Source: Maribacter sp. 4G9
GTDB lineage: Bacteria > Bacteroidota > Bacteroidia > Flavobacteriales > Flavobacteriaceae
Length of the DNA stretch: 58,959 bases
Assembly (NCBI RefSeq): GCF_002742265.1
Contig: NZ_MDGL01000125.1
Coordinates: 1 to 58,959 of the forward strand
Reading direction: 5' to 3'
Translations under genes and position numbers: made by a program
The notes under the pieces: generated by a model
Told to the model about the DNA's origin: nothing
Database searches by the model: none
Seen by the model: only the letters and a program-made list of their open reading frames with translations
Part shown: positions 8,930 through 18,019 of the stretch, piece by piece
Layout: each line of letters opens with the position of its first letter
Numbering within the stretch: the first letter of the stretch is position 1

Positions 8930-10201
8930 TTAGATTAGCTCCAATATTCTTTCCAGAGCCATTCCTCTAGAACCCTTTATTAGTATTGTTGATTTTGGAA
9001 GATCCAATGATTCAAGATTTTGTTTCAATTGGTCAAATGTCCTCAGTTTTGGAAATTCACTTTTGACCTTAAAGAAATTTTCCCCGACAAGAAATACATT
9101 GTCGAAATACAATTCTTTGGCCAAATCCGCTATTTTTTGATGCTCTTCATGTGCGCTTTCCCCAAGCTCGAACATATCGCCCAGAAACAATACTTTGTTA
9201 CCACTTTCAATTTTTGCGAAATTTTGAATTGCAGCGTACATGCTTGTCGGGTTAGCGTTATAAGCGTCTAGAATGATTTTTAGTCCGTTTTTTTCAATAA
9301 TTTGAGATCTGTTGTTCGAAGGTAAGTACTCTTCCAGCCCTGCTTTAATTTTATCCAAGGGCACATTGAAGTATTTGCCCATGATGATCGCAGCGCAACA
9401 GTTGGTGAAATTGTATTCACCAATAAGGTTTGACTGTATGGTGACATCCTCTACTTGTAAACTCACAAAGGGATTTACCGAGATTAAATGAATAGGATAG
9501 AATGCTTGATCTGAAGTGCTGAAACCATATTTTTTGATATAACCCCCTAGTTTTTCTTTCTGTATAGGGTCATCTGCATTCATAAAAATACCTTTATCGT
9601 GGGCCATTAAAAAATCATAGAGTTCGCTTTTCCCCTTAATTACGCCTTCTACACCACCAAAGCCCTCCAAGTGTGCCTTGCCAAAGTTGGTTATATATCC
9701 AAAGTCAGGTTCCGCTATGGAACAAAGAAATTCGATTTCCTTTTGATGATTGGCTCCCATTTCCACTATGGCAATTTCTGTATTCTCTTTAATGGAAAGT
9801 AATGTTAGTGGCACCCCTATATGGTTGTTGAGGTTGCCGGAAGTGGCTATCGTCCTATATTTTTTTGAAAGCACGGAATTAATGAGCTCTTTGGTGGTAG
9901 TCTTGCCATTACTGCCAGTAAGACCTATTACCTTTGCCGCGGAAAACCTTCTATGAAAAGTTCCCAAATTTTGAAGTGTTTTTAATACATCATCTACCAG
10001 AAATTTTTGTTTCCCTGAATGCTTTTCATCATCAATAATGGCATAGGCAGCTCCTTTTACCAAAGCTTGGTCCGCATATTCGTTTCCATTGAAGTTATCG
10101 CCCTTGAGGGCAAAGAAGAGGTCTCCAGGTTTTATTTTTCTGGTATCGGTGCAGACACTGGGATAGTTCAAAAAGACTTGGTGCAGTTCATCTATTTTCA
10201 T
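8930..10201 (-). CDS. murF: UDP-N-acetylmuramoyl-tripeptide--D-alanyl-D-alanine ligase
   Basis: A 423-residue Mur ligase that adds D-Ala-D-Ala to the UDP-MurNAc-tripeptide in the cytoplasm, the last soluble step of the peptidoglycan precursor. Visible features are the N-terminal uridine-binding region (SVCTDTRKIKPGDLFFAL), ATP-binding GSNGKTTT at 96-103, the central segment with EMGANHQKEI, and the C-terminal domain with DAYNANPTSM and FLGDMFELG. It follows gldJ on the same strand, a usual neighbour pair in Flavobacteriia, but a terminator hairpin separates them. Confidence 0.96.
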   Translation of the reverse strand: MKIDELHQVFLNYPSVCTDTRKIKPGDLFFALKGDNFNGNEYADQALVKGAAYAIIDDEKHSGKQKFLVDDVLKTLQNLGTFHRRFSAAKVIGLTGSNGKTTTKELINSVLSKKYRTIATSGNLNNHIGVPLTLLSIKENTEIAIVEMGANHQKEIEFLCSIAEPDFGYITNFGKAHLEGFGGVEGVIKGKSELYDFLMAHDKGIFMNADDPIQKEKLGGYIKKYGFSTSDQAFYPIHLISVNPFVSLQVEDVTIQSNLIGEYNFTNCCAAIIMGKYFNVPLDKIKAGLEEYLPSNNRSQIIEKNGLKIILDAYNANPTSMYAAIQNFAKIESGNKVLFLGDMFELGESAHEEHQKIADLAKELYFDNVFLVGENFFKVKSEFPKLRTFDQLKQNLESLDLPKSTILIKGSRGMALERILELI

Positions 10202-10210
10202 GAAACCGAA

Positions 10211-10245
10211 GATAAAAAAAAAGCCCTTTTTATAAAGGGCTTTTG
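10211..10245 (-). terminator. Terminator after gldJ
   Basis: Stem AGCCCTTT / AAAGGGCT with a short TATA-type loop. On the minus strand it is followed by a run of about nine T, so it should terminate gldJ transcription before murF. Confidence 0.75.
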
Positions 10246-10268
10246 TCTTATTTGGAAAGTAAAAAATA

Positions 10269-11933
10269 CTATTTAGCTTTTTTTCCTCTTACCGTTTTGT
10301 TTTTTGTTTTGGATTTGGAACCCACTCTTGACATGGCACATCTAAAGCCAATATAATCCGTTGCCATGTATTGGGGCAAGTACCTTCTTTGTGCCGGATC
10401 TAACCAGTACGCCCTATCTCTCCATGAGCCACCTTTATAAACCCTTACTTCGTCATTGATCAAGGAAGTTCTATTGTTTGATTGATCGTACTGTCTAACA
10501 AGGTTGCCAGAAGAATCTCTTTCCACTTTGTGTTTTGGCGAATTGTACATAGCCTGATTATCAGTCTCTTCCTCATCACTAAATCTGTCAAAGAATCTGG
10601 AGGATCCCGGATCTCCGTCCCTGTAGCCTCTGTTGTCACTTGAGGAGAAGTTGGTCCTCAAATAAGTTTCTTCTTCGTCAACAGGTACCATCTTAATCTC
10701 ACCGGGTAGGTTAACCGCAACTACTTTTCCATTGGGCAACGTATCGAAAACGATGGAATCTTGCAAGATATTTACCTTTCCGTCCTCACCTATGGCAGTT
10801 TTCATGTAAATATTTCCTCTATAGTAGTTGAAATCGCTTATTTCATCGTCCACTATGGGTCTGTATACATCGGCTACCCACTCTGAAACGTTTCCGGCCA
10901 TATCGTAAAGCCCTAAATCGTTTGGCTTATAGGACATAACCTCGGCAGTGATATCGGCGCCGTCATCGGACCATCCGGCAATTCCGCCGTAATCACCTTT
11001 ACCTTGCTTAAAGTTTGCCAACTGGTCACCGCGACCTACTCTTTGTCCGTTTCTGGTATAATCACCTTCCCAAGGATATTTTTTTCTTCCTCTATAGTTG
11101 TTATACTCCCTTTGTCCAACTTGCGCCTGCGCCGCATATTCCCACTCTGTTTCCGTAGGAAGTCTATATTCCGGCATGATGATACCGCTACTTCTTTTGG
11201 CAAAAGTAGATACACTATCTTTTTTCATTTTCCCCTGTAGGGAATCAATTTGACCATTGTAAACAGATTCTGGTCTGTTCAAGTAAGCTTCTGTGCTAAA
11301 AGTGCCGGCAACTTCACCGTTAAGTGCTTGGTATTTGGCATCTTTGGCCAGATAGCCTTCCCTTTCCAGCATAGCTTCGTTTACACGGTCCGTTCTCCAT
11401 TCCGCAAATTGGGTAGCTTGAATCCAGTTTACACCAACAACGGGATACTCCGCATAGGCAGGGTGTCTTAAGTAGTTATTGGTCATTGTTTCGTTGAATC
11501 CCAGTCTGTTTCTCCAAACCAAGGTATCCGGTAGGGCACCTTTATAAATGTTTGCATATTTGGGATTTTCTGGTGGATAAACACTTTTAAGATAATCCAA
11601 ATACTCCAGATACATGACATTGGTTACTTCGGTCTCATCCATGTAAAAGGATTGAACATGCTGCGAAGTTGGGGTGTTGTTCCAATCATGCATCACATCA
11701 TCCTGTACCTTTCCTTTGGTAAATGTTCCACCTTCAACAAATACGAGTCCAGGAGCCGTTTCTTGCTCTTTGAAGTCAGTATTGTATTGAAAACCACCTT
11801 CCTTTTCATTTATCTTCCAACCTGTAGCTCTGGACACATTTTTGGAGGATGTAGATTTGGAACAGCTGGTAACTGTAAAACCTCCCGCAATTACGGTGCA
11901 TGAGAGTACAACTTTAATAAACTGTTTTTTCAT
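10269..11933 (-). CDS. gldJ: Gliding motility lipoprotein GldJ
   Basis: A 554-residue lipoprotein with signal peptide and lipobox VTSC (Cys24), followed by the FGE-sulfatase (SUMF1) fold: FVEGGTFTKG, FYMDETEVTNVMYLEYL, VGVNWIQATQFAEWR, YRLPTETEWEYAAQ, GNVSEWVADVY and the final YKGGSWRD...IGFRCAMS. GldJ is needed for type IX secretion and gliding in Flavobacterium, where it helps stabilise GldK and forms helical bands at the cell envelope. The C-terminus is basic. The murF neighbour and the porV gene beyond the divergent promoter region support the assignment. Confidence 0.95.
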   Translation of the reverse strand: MKKQFIKVVLSCTVIAGGFTVTSCSKSTSSKNVSRATGWKINEKEGGFQYNTDFKEQETAPGLVFVEGGTFTKGKVQDDVMHDWNNTPTSQHVQSFYMDETEVTNVMYLEYLDYLKSVYPPENPKYANIYKGALPDTLVWRNRLGFNETMTNNYLRHPAYAEYPVVGVNWIQATQFAEWRTDRVNEAMLEREGYLAKDAKYQALNGEVAGTFSTEAYLNRPESVYNGQIDSLQGKMKKDSVSTFAKRSSGIIMPEYRLPTETEWEYAAQAQVGQREYNNYRGRKKYPWEGDYTRNGQRVGRGDQLANFKQGKGDYGGIAGWSDDGADITAEVMSYKPNDLGLYDMAGNVSEWVADVYRPIVDDEISDFNYYRGNIYMKTAIGEDGKVNILQDSIVFDTLPNGKVVAVNLPGEIKMVPVDEEETYLRTNFSSSDNRGYRDGDPGSSRFFDRFSDEEETDNQAMYNSPKHKVERDSSGNLVRQYDQSNNRTSLINDEVRVYKGGSWRDRAYWLDPAQRRYLPQYMATDYIGFRCAMSRVGSKSKTKNKTVRGKKAK

Positions 11934-12062
11934 AATTAGGACTTGAGTTCAATCTGTTTAAACTAATAGTTCGATAGTCTAATTTGATTTGGATTTTAAT
12001 TAAATTTTATCGCTTTTGCTGGTTAAAACGATGTTTTGATTATTATATTTTATCGATTAAAA

Positions 12063-12070
12063 TATTTTTG
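12063..12070 (+). promoter_or_regulatory. Putative promoter -7 box
   Basis: TATTTTTG matches the Bacteroidetes -7 consensus TAnnTTTG; a TTTTG at 12034-12038 could be the -33 element but the spacing (24 bp) is long. It ends 11 bp before an ATG at 12082 and would serve the small open frame there and porV. Confidence 0.4.
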
Positions 12071-12081
12071 GCGATTCCGGC

Positions 12082-12258
12082 ATGAAAATATTCTTGATAA
12101 GAATTTTGTCTATCATGGATAACGCACCAAAAGGGGATATAGTATATTCGCGGCGAACTTACAGTAAGAATACTGTTACTTTATCCGAAGTGCTAAAAAA
12201 AACTAAAAATTTATCCATAATGGTGCAAGATAACGTTGAAAACATCGTTTACATATAA
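12082..12258 (+). CDS. Small hypothetical open reading frame upstream of porV
   Basis: A 58-codon frame from ATG 12082 to TAA 12258. I do not recognise the product; it begins MKIFLIRILSIMDNAPKG and is fairly basic, with no transmembrane helix or motif. A TAnnTTTG -7 box ends 11 bp before the ATG. The frame sits in the 388-bp gap between gldJ and porV, where many Flavobacteriia have the much larger porU; the sequence does not resemble PorU. It may be a short real gene, a leader peptide, or chance. Confidence 0.3.
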   Translation: MKIFLIRILSIMDNAPKGDIVYSRRTYSKNTVTLSEVLKKTKNLSIMVQDNVENIVYI

Positions 12259-12321
12259 AATTATATGGACCAAAGATTATGAAAGACTAAATTGGTCCAC
12301 TTTATATCAACTATTGAATTA

Positions 12322-13473
12322 ATGAAAAAAGTTACATTTATTTTAACGCTCATGTTATTGGTGAAAGCCAATGCACAGGAAAACCAAAGGGTGATAACCA
12401 CAGCGGTCCCATTTTTGACCATTGCTGCCGATGCTCGTTCCGCGGGGATGGGAGATATGGGGGTGGCAACTTCTACCGATGCTTTTTCCCAACAATGGAA
12501 CCCTGCAAAATTTGCTTTTGCGGAGCGAAAAATGGGAATAGGTTTAAGCTATACCCCTTACTTGGAAAGCATAATCACGGACATTTCCCTTTTAAATGGT
12601 AGTTATTACAATAAAATCAAAGAGCAAAGCGCTTTCGCGGTCAGTCTACGATATTTCACCTTGGGTGAGATCGAGTTGCGACAATTTGCCAATGACCCCG
12701 GTACCTTGGCAAAACCAAACGAACTCGCTTTGGACGGATCCTACTCCTTAAAATTGAGCCCAACTTTTTCTATGGCAGTGGCCGGTAGGTATATTCGTTC
12801 CAACTTGCGATTGCCACAACAAAGTGGCTCTGTAGATTCCCAAGCGGCAAGCTCTTTTGCCGTGGATGTGGCTGGATTCTATCGTTCAAGGGAAATTGCA
12901 TACAATAGCTTTGATGGAAGGTGGAGAGCAGGTTTCAATATCTCGAACGTTGGTGGTAAAATCCAATATGATGAAGGAGGGCAGGAAAACTTTTTACCAA
13001 GCAACTTAAAATTTGGTGTTGGGTTTGATTTTATCCTTGATCAGGATAACGTAATTGGTATTAGCTCTGAATTCAACAAATTGTTGGTACCAACACCAAA
13101 GGATCAAAACGGTGATGGGGTCATTGATTCTGCAGATAATGATATTTACCAGAACGAGAGTGGTTTTAGTGGTATTTTTGGTTCTTTTGGGGATGCACCA
13201 GGTGGTTTCAGTGAGGAACTACAAGAAATGACTTGGGCCTTGGGTGCTGAATATGTATATCAGGACTCCTTCATGGTAAGGACGGGTTATTTTAATGAAA
13301 GCGAAGTAAAGGGATCAAGGAAGTTCTTTACTCTTGGAGCAGGATTCAAGTTTAAATCGGCACAAATCGATCTTTCCTATTTGTTCTCCACCTCCCAAGT
13401 TAGGAATCCATTGGAAAACACGTTGCGTTTTGGGTTGACCTTTAGCCTTGGCGAAGAGTTCTATAATGATTAA
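12322..13473 (+). CDS. porV: Type IX secretion outer-membrane protein PorV (LptO)
   Basis: A 383-residue protein from the ATG at 12322, chosen because it gives a clean signal peptide (MKKVTFILTLMLLVKANAQ); an earlier TTG at 12292 would put ten residues before it. The mature start RVITTAVPFLTIAADARSAGMGDMGVAT is the conserved PorV N-terminus, followed by alternating beta-strand sequence to the C-terminus expected of a FadL-like outer-membrane barrel. PorV shuttles type IX cargo from the SprA translocon to the PorU attachment complex. PorU is not encoded beside it here. A strong terminator follows. Confidence 0.93.
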   Translation: MKKVTFILTLMLLVKANAQENQRVITTAVPFLTIAADARSAGMGDMGVATSTDAFSQQWNPAKFAFAERKMGIGLSYTPYLESIITDISLLNGSYYNKIKEQSAFAVSLRYFTLGEIELRQFANDPGTLAKPNELALDGSYSLKLSPTFSMAVAGRYIRSNLRLPQQSGSVDSQAASSFAVDVAGFYRSREIAYNSFDGRWRAGFNISNVGGKIQYDEGGQENFLPSNLKFGVGFDFILDQDNVIGISSEFNKLLVPTPKDQNGDGVIDSADNDIYQNESGFSGIFGSFGDAPGGFSEELQEMTWALGAEYVYQDSFMVRTGYFNESEVKGSRKFFTLGAGFKFKSAQIDLSYLFSTSQVRNPLENTLRFGLTFSLGEEFYND

Positions 13474-13493
13474 TTTCAGAATTAAATAAATAG

Positions 13494-13518
13494 AAACCCG
13501 CAGTTTGCGGGTTTTTTT
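13494..13518 (+). terminator. Terminator after porV
   Basis: Stem AAACCCGC / GCGGGTTT with loop AGTTT and a T run, 20 bp after the porV stop. Confidence 0.85.
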
Positions 13519-13549
13519 GTTTTGTATCTTCACGCAGGAAATTTACACA

Positions 13550-14035
13550 ATGGCAACTAGGAGGAAAATAGGTTTTGACATTATAATATATGATTCCTTT
13601 GTAGAATTGGAAGAAAGTGATAGAAGGTTATTGGAAAAGTCCGTCGAGGCAAGGAACAATGCCTATGCCCCCTATTCCAATTTTCATGTGGGCGCCGCTT
13701 TGGAATTGGAGAATGGTGAAATTGTGAATGGAAGTAACCAAGAAAACGCCTCATATCCATCCGGACTTTGTGCAGAGCGGGTGGCCGTTTTTTATGCCGG
13801 GGCAAAATATCCTAACGTAGCCATAAAAACGTTGGCCATATCGGTCACATCAAAAAATAGTGAGGTGTTGGAGCCGGCAGCACCTTGCGGCAATTGTAGG
13901 CAGTCTCTTTTCGAATATGAATACAGACAAAAATCACCTATAAGGATTTTAATGATGGGTGCCAAGGGCAAAGTTGTTGAATGTAGTTCCGTAGCTGATA
14001 TTTTGCCTTTGGGTTTCGATAATACCTATCTATAA
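13550..14035 (+). CDS. cdd: Cytidine deaminase
   Basis: A 161-residue protein from ATG 13550; the longer frame from 13505 runs through the porV terminator and is not used. It deaminates cytidine and deoxycytidine for pyrimidine salvage. The zinc site is visible as CAE (74-76) and PCGNC (112-116), with substrate-binding NFHVGAALE and NQENASYPSG. The length fits the tetrameric class with some N-terminal extra residues. porV-cdd-pdhA order is common in Flavobacteriia. Confidence 0.95.
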   Translation: MATRRKIGFDIIIYDSFVELEESDRRLLEKSVEARNNAYAPYSNFHVGAALELENGEIVNGSNQENASYPSGLCAERVAVFYAGAKYPNVAIKTLAISVTSKNSEVLEPAAPCGNCRQSLFEYEYRQKSPIRILMMGAKGKVVECSSVADILPLGFDNTYL

Positions 14036-14145
14036 ACCAAAGCATAATAGATTTCCCTTTTAAACACGGAAATCCTAATTTTTGTTAAGCCTGTAATTTC
14101 TTCTCGCTTTTATTTCTATTATTTTTATCCATTCATTTATATGTG

Positions 14146-14153
14146 TATTTTTG
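14146..14153 (+). promoter_or_regulatory. pdhA-pdhC promoter -7 box
   Basis: TATTTTTG, matching TAnnTTTG, 69 bp before the pdhA start codon. No clear -33 TTTG is visible. Confidence 0.45.
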
Positions 14154-14222
14154 TTCTCTTGTGATGTAGTATATGAACATTGCTTTTGAGTCCGATTAAT
14201 TTGTTTTAAATTTTAAAAATCG

Positions 14223-15221
14223 ATGAAAAAAATCACCAAGGAAACTTATTTGAAATGGTATGAGGACATGCTGTTTTGGCGCAAGTTCGAGGACAAGCTT
14301 GCAGCAGTGTACATTCAGCAAAAGGTTAGAGGTTTTCTTCATTTGTACAATGGTCAGGAGGCAGTGTTGGCTGGGGCATTGCATGCTATGGATTTGACCA
14401 AGGACAGAATGATAACGGCTTACAGAAATCATGTTCAGCCCATTGGCATGGGGGTTGACCCAAGAAAGGTAATGGCTGAATTATATGGTAAGGTTACCGG
14501 AACATCCAAAGGTATGGGAGGTTCCATGCACATATTTTCCAAGGAGCATCGGTTTCATGGCGGACATGGCATTGTTGGTGGCCAGATTCCTCTAGGGGCC
14601 GGAATGGCATTTGGGGATAAATATCACGGTAGTGATGCCGTAACCCTCTGCTATATGGGGGATGGAGCCGTTAGACAAGGGTCTTTACATGAGACCTTCA
14701 ACTTGGCCATGCTTTGGCAATTGCCCGTGGTTTTCGTGTGTGAGAATAATGGTTATGCCATGGGAACTTCCGTGGCAAGAACTTCGTTTTCTACGGATAT
14801 CTGGAAATTGGGATTGGGATATGAAATGCCCTGTGGTCCCGTAGATGGAATGAATCCCGTTACCGTGGCACAGGAAATGAGCAAGGCCATAGAGCGGGCA
14901 CGTACCGGTGGTGGTCCCACCTTCTTGGAGATGAAAACATACCGATACAGAGGTCACTCCATGTCAGACGCACAGCATTACAGAACCAAGGAAGAGGTGG
15001 AAGAATACAAAAAAATTGATCCTATTACCCAGGTTCTGGATGTAATTAAGGAAAATAAATACGCAACTGACGAGGAAATCAAGAAGATAGACAAGCGGGT
15101 CAAAGATTTGGTTAAGGAGTGCGAAGAGTTCGCGGAAAAATCAGATTATCCGCCAGTACAGCAATTGTACGATATGGTATACGAGCAAGAAGATTTTCCA
15201 TTCGTTCAACATAAATTGTAA
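14223..15221 (+). CDS. pdhA: Pyruvate dehydrogenase E1 component, alpha subunit
   Basis: A 332-residue protein. With PdhB it forms the thiamine-diphosphate E1 enzyme that decarboxylates pyruvate and acetylates the lipoyl arm of E2. The thiamine diphosphate/Mg motif runs from GDG at 146-148 to ENN at 174-176. RYRGHSMSDAQHYR near residue 240 is the phosphorylation-loop region of E1 alpha, and GMGGSMHIF binds cofactor. It lies 4 bp before pdhC and is surely cotranscribed; the beta subunit gene is far away at 38090. Confidence 0.96.
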   Translation: MKKITKETYLKWYEDMLFWRKFEDKLAAVYIQQKVRGFLHLYNGQEAVLAGALHAMDLTKDRMITAYRNHVQPIGMGVDPRKVMAELYGKVTGTSKGMGGSMHIFSKEHRFHGGHGIVGGQIPLGAGMAFGDKYHGSDAVTLCYMGDGAVRQGSLHETFNLAMLWQLPVVFVCENNGYAMGTSVARTSFSTDIWKLGLGYEMPCGPVDGMNPVTVAQEMSKAIERARTGGGPTFLEMKTYRYRGHSMSDAQHYRTKEEVEEYKKIDPITQVLDVIKENKYATDEEIKKIDKRVKDLVKECEEFAEKSDYPPVQQLYDMVYEQEDFPFVQHKL

Positions 15222-15225
15222 TTAA

Positions 15226-16893
15226 ATGGCAGAAGTAATCAATATGCCGCGATTAAGCGATACCATGGAAGAGGGTACCGTTGCAAAGTGGTTGAAAAAC
15301 GTAGGGGATAAAGTAGAGGAAGGAGACATTTTGGCTGAAATCGAAACGGATAAGGCCACTATGGAATTTGAATCATTTTATAACGGAACATTACTCCATA
15401 TCGGTATTCAAGAAGGTGATGGGGCCCCTGTGGATACGCTCTTGGCCATAATCGGGGAAGAGGGTGAGGATATTTCTGACCTATTGAAGGGCGGTGGAAG
15501 CACAAAGAAAGAAGAAAATACTTCGGATAAAACCGATGACGATGAAACGAACACGGATACTTCAGAGGATACTGAAGTTGAAGAAGATGATACCGCAACC
15601 GGGGAAATCCCGGCAGGAGTGGAAATCGTGAAGATGCCCCGTTTGAGTGATACCATGGAAGAAGGCACCGTGGCCAGTTGGTTGAAACAAGTGGGCGACG
15701 ATGTTGAGGAAGGAGATATTCTTGCCGAAATCGAGACTGACAAGGCTACCATGGAATTTGAATCTTTCTATTCCGGGAAACTGCTCTATATTGGAATACA
15801 AGAGGGGGAATCTGCACCTGTGGATGCGGTTCTTGCTGTAATAGGACCCGAAGGAACGGATGTGGATGCCGTTTTAAACGCAAAATCGGGTTCAAAGAAA
15901 GGCGCGAAGGCCGAAACCAAAAACGAGGATACCTCAAAGACTGCGGATAGCGAGGAAACATCCAGTACTGAATCCACAACGGTTACTTCAGATGGAAATA
16001 GAATTTTTGCATCGCCTTTGGCCAAGAAAATTGCAGAGGATCGGGGTATAGACATTTCCAAGGTCTCTGGGACTGGCGATAATGGAAGAATTATAAAAAA
16101 GGATATCGAAAACTATACACCTTCGGAAGCTCCAAAAGCGGCACCTGAAGTTGCAAAAGCGGAAAAGGCGGTGAGTGCACCAGCAGTCTCTATGGCAATT
16201 CCTGCTGGAGAGGAAGGTGTGGAGGAAACCAAGAATTCAAACATGCGAAAGGCTATTGCCAAGGCATTGGGGAATTCGAAGTTTACCGCCCCCCATTTTT
16301 ACTTGACCATTGAGGTGGATATGGATAACGCCATTGCCTCTAGGGCCCAGATAAATAGCTTGCCGGATACCAAGGTTTCTTTTAACGATATGGTTTTAAA
16401 GGCCTGTGCCATGGCCTTGCGAAAGCATCCTCAGGTAAATACTACATGGAACGGGGATACTACCAAGCAATATAAACATATTCATATGGGCGTTGCCGTA
16501 GCGGTGGACGAAGGTTTGGTCGTGCCGGTAATCAAGCATGCAGATATGCTCGGTCTGACCCAAATTGGGGCGGCCGTTAAGGAATTGGCCGGTAAGGCGA
16601 GAAGTAAAAAGATTGCACCTTCTGAAATGGAAGGTAGTACTTTTACAGTGTCCAATTTGGGCATGTTCGGTATTCAGGAATTTACATCTATTATAAACCA
16701 ACCCAATTCTGCAATTCTTTCCGTTGGGGCCATTGTGGAAAAACCAGTGGTAAAAAACGGTGAAATAGTTATTGGGAATACCATGAAATTGACCTTGGCC
16801 TGTGATCACAGGACCGTTGATGGTGCCGTGGGAGCCCAATTCTTGCAGACACTCAGGTATTTTGTAGAGAATCCTGTGACGATGTTGGCATAG
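15226..16893 (+). CDS. pdhC: Dihydrolipoamide acetyltransferase (E2 of pyruvate dehydrogenase)
   Basis: A 555-residue E2 core protein. Two near-identical lipoyl domains (about 3-80 and 132-210) each present ETDKATMEF, with lipoyl-lysines at 43 and 173. They are joined by acidic linkers rich in Asp, Glu and Thr. The peripheral subunit-binding domain is at about 259-297 (ASPLAKKIAEDRGID) and the acetyltransferase domain at about 333-555, with the active-site DHRTVDG. Internal duplication of the lipoyl domain is clear at DNA level. A terminator follows. Confidence 0.96.
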   Translation: MAEVINMPRLSDTMEEGTVAKWLKNVGDKVEEGDILAEIETDKATMEFESFYNGTLLHIGIQEGDGAPVDTLLAIIGEEGEDISDLLKGGGSTKKEENTSDKTDDDETNTDTSEDTEVEEDDTATGEIPAGVEIVKMPRLSDTMEEGTVASWLKQVGDDVEEGDILAEIETDKATMEFESFYSGKLLYIGIQEGESAPVDAVLAVIGPEGTDVDAVLNAKSGSKKGAKAETKNEDTSKTADSEETSSTESTTVTSDGNRIFASPLAKKIAEDRGIDISKVSGTGDNGRIIKKDIENYTPSEAPKAAPEVAKAEKAVSAPAVSMAIPAGEEGVEETKNSNMRKAIAKALGNSKFTAPHFYLTIEVDMDNAIASRAQINSLPDTKVSFNDMVLKACAMALRKHPQVNTTWNGDTTKQYKHIHMGVAVAVDEGLVVPVIKHADMLGLTQIGAAVKELAGKARSKKIAPSEMEGSTFTVSNLGMFGIQEFTSIINQPNSAILSVGAIVEKPVVKNGEIVIGNTMKLTLACDHRTVDGAVGAQFLQTLRYFVENPVTMLA

Positions 16894-16916
16894 TCCTGTC
16901 AAAAACATTAAAACAT

Positions 16917-16947
16917 AAAAGCATCTCTCATGGGAGATGCTTTTTTT
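16917..16947 (+). terminator. Terminator after pdhC
   Basis: Stem AAAGCATCTC / GAGATGCTTT with a TCATGG-type loop and a T7 tract, 25 bp after the pdhC stop. Confidence 0.85.
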
Positions 16948-16972
16948 ATCTTTATCGTTCAAAGTTTATAAT

Positions 16973-18019
16973 ATGAAACGAACGCTTACAAGTTTTCTTT
17001 TAGTGCTGCTTTTGGTTTCCTGTGGTTCCAAAAAGTTAAATAATGAAACGGTTTTGAATCCTGATGGTCCCGATGGACTAAAAGGGAGAATAATTCCGGA
17101 TGAAATCAGATCTTCCACAGAGGGCTCAGGGAAAGAAGTTGGGAATGATATCGTTTTTTCAACATTGGAAGATATTGCCGTACTTATGGATTATTTAGCT
17201 TCCGATGAATTACAGGGTAGGGGCTCCGGAACCAAGGGTATAGAGATGGCTGCCGGCTTTATTGAGGAGCGACTACTATCCAGTGGGGTTGAACCTTATT
17301 TTATGGTATTTAAGGACACCTTGGAAAATTTTGAGGGAATCGCGTTTAATGTTGTGGGCGTTTTAGAGGGAACAGACCCAAGTCTAAAGAATGAATACGT
17401 GGTTCTGGGTGCACATTACGACCACTTGGGAATTGTTAGCCCTGAGAATGGGGACGACATTGCCAACGGTGCCAATGACAATGCCTCGGGTACTGCTACC
17501 GTCATGGAACTGGCCAGATACTTTGGTCGAGAAAAATCGAATAAAAGGAGCCTCATCTTTGCGTTCTTCAGTGCAGAGGAAAAGGGACTTTTAGGTTCAA
17601 GGCATTTGGCCAAAAAATTAAAGGCGGGAGGTTTGGATATGTACGCCATGTTGAATTACGAAATGGTGGGCGTGCCCATGGTGGAAAAGGACCATTTGGT
17701 ATATCTTACGGGTTACGAATTGTCCAATATGGCGCAAGTAAGCAATTCTTATGCAGGGGGAAAAGTGGTAGGGTTTTTACCCCAAGCCAAGGAGTTCAAT
17801 TTGTTCAAAAGATCGGATAATTACGCATTCCATCAAGAATTCAACGTTCCTTCACAAACCTATAGCACTTTTGACTTTACAAACTTTCCCTATTATCATA
17901 AAGTGGATGATGAACCTTCAGAAATGGATTATGGACATATGGCCCATGTAGTGAATAAAATGATACCCATTGTGGAGGGAATTGTCAATTCCCCCGTGAA
18001 AGAATTAAAATACAATTAA
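16973..18019 (+). CDS. M28 family metallopeptidase, lipoprotein
   Basis: A 348-residue protein from ATG 16973, which gives a lipoprotein signal (LLVSC, Cys17). The M28 aminopeptidase fold is seen from about 65. Zinc ligands are expected at H148 (GAHYDHLG), D169 (NDNASGT), E203 in AEEKGLLGS, E in NYEMVG, and H in YYHKVDD. These two-zinc exopeptidases release N-terminal amino acids, here probably at the periplasmic face. The stop overlaps the next start (TAATG), so it is translationally coupled to the SDR gene. The peptide substrate cannot be read from the sequence. Confidence 0.88.
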   Translation: MKRTLTSFLLVLLLVSCGSKKLNNETVLNPDGPDGLKGRIIPDEIRSSTEGSGKEVGNDIVFSTLEDIAVLMDYLASDELQGRGSGTKGIEMAAGFIEERLLSSGVEPYFMVFKDTLENFEGIAFNVVGVLEGTDPSLKNEYVVLGAHYDHLGIVSPENGDDIANGANDNASGTATVMELARYFGREKSNKRSLIFAFFSAEEKGLLGSRHLAKKLKAGGLDMYAMLNYEMVGVPMVEKDHLVYLTGYELSNMAQVSNSYAGGKVVGFLPQAKEFNLFKRSDNYAFHQEFNVPSQTYSTFDFTNFPYYHKVDDEPSEMDYGHMAHVVNKMIPIVEGIVNSPVKELKYN

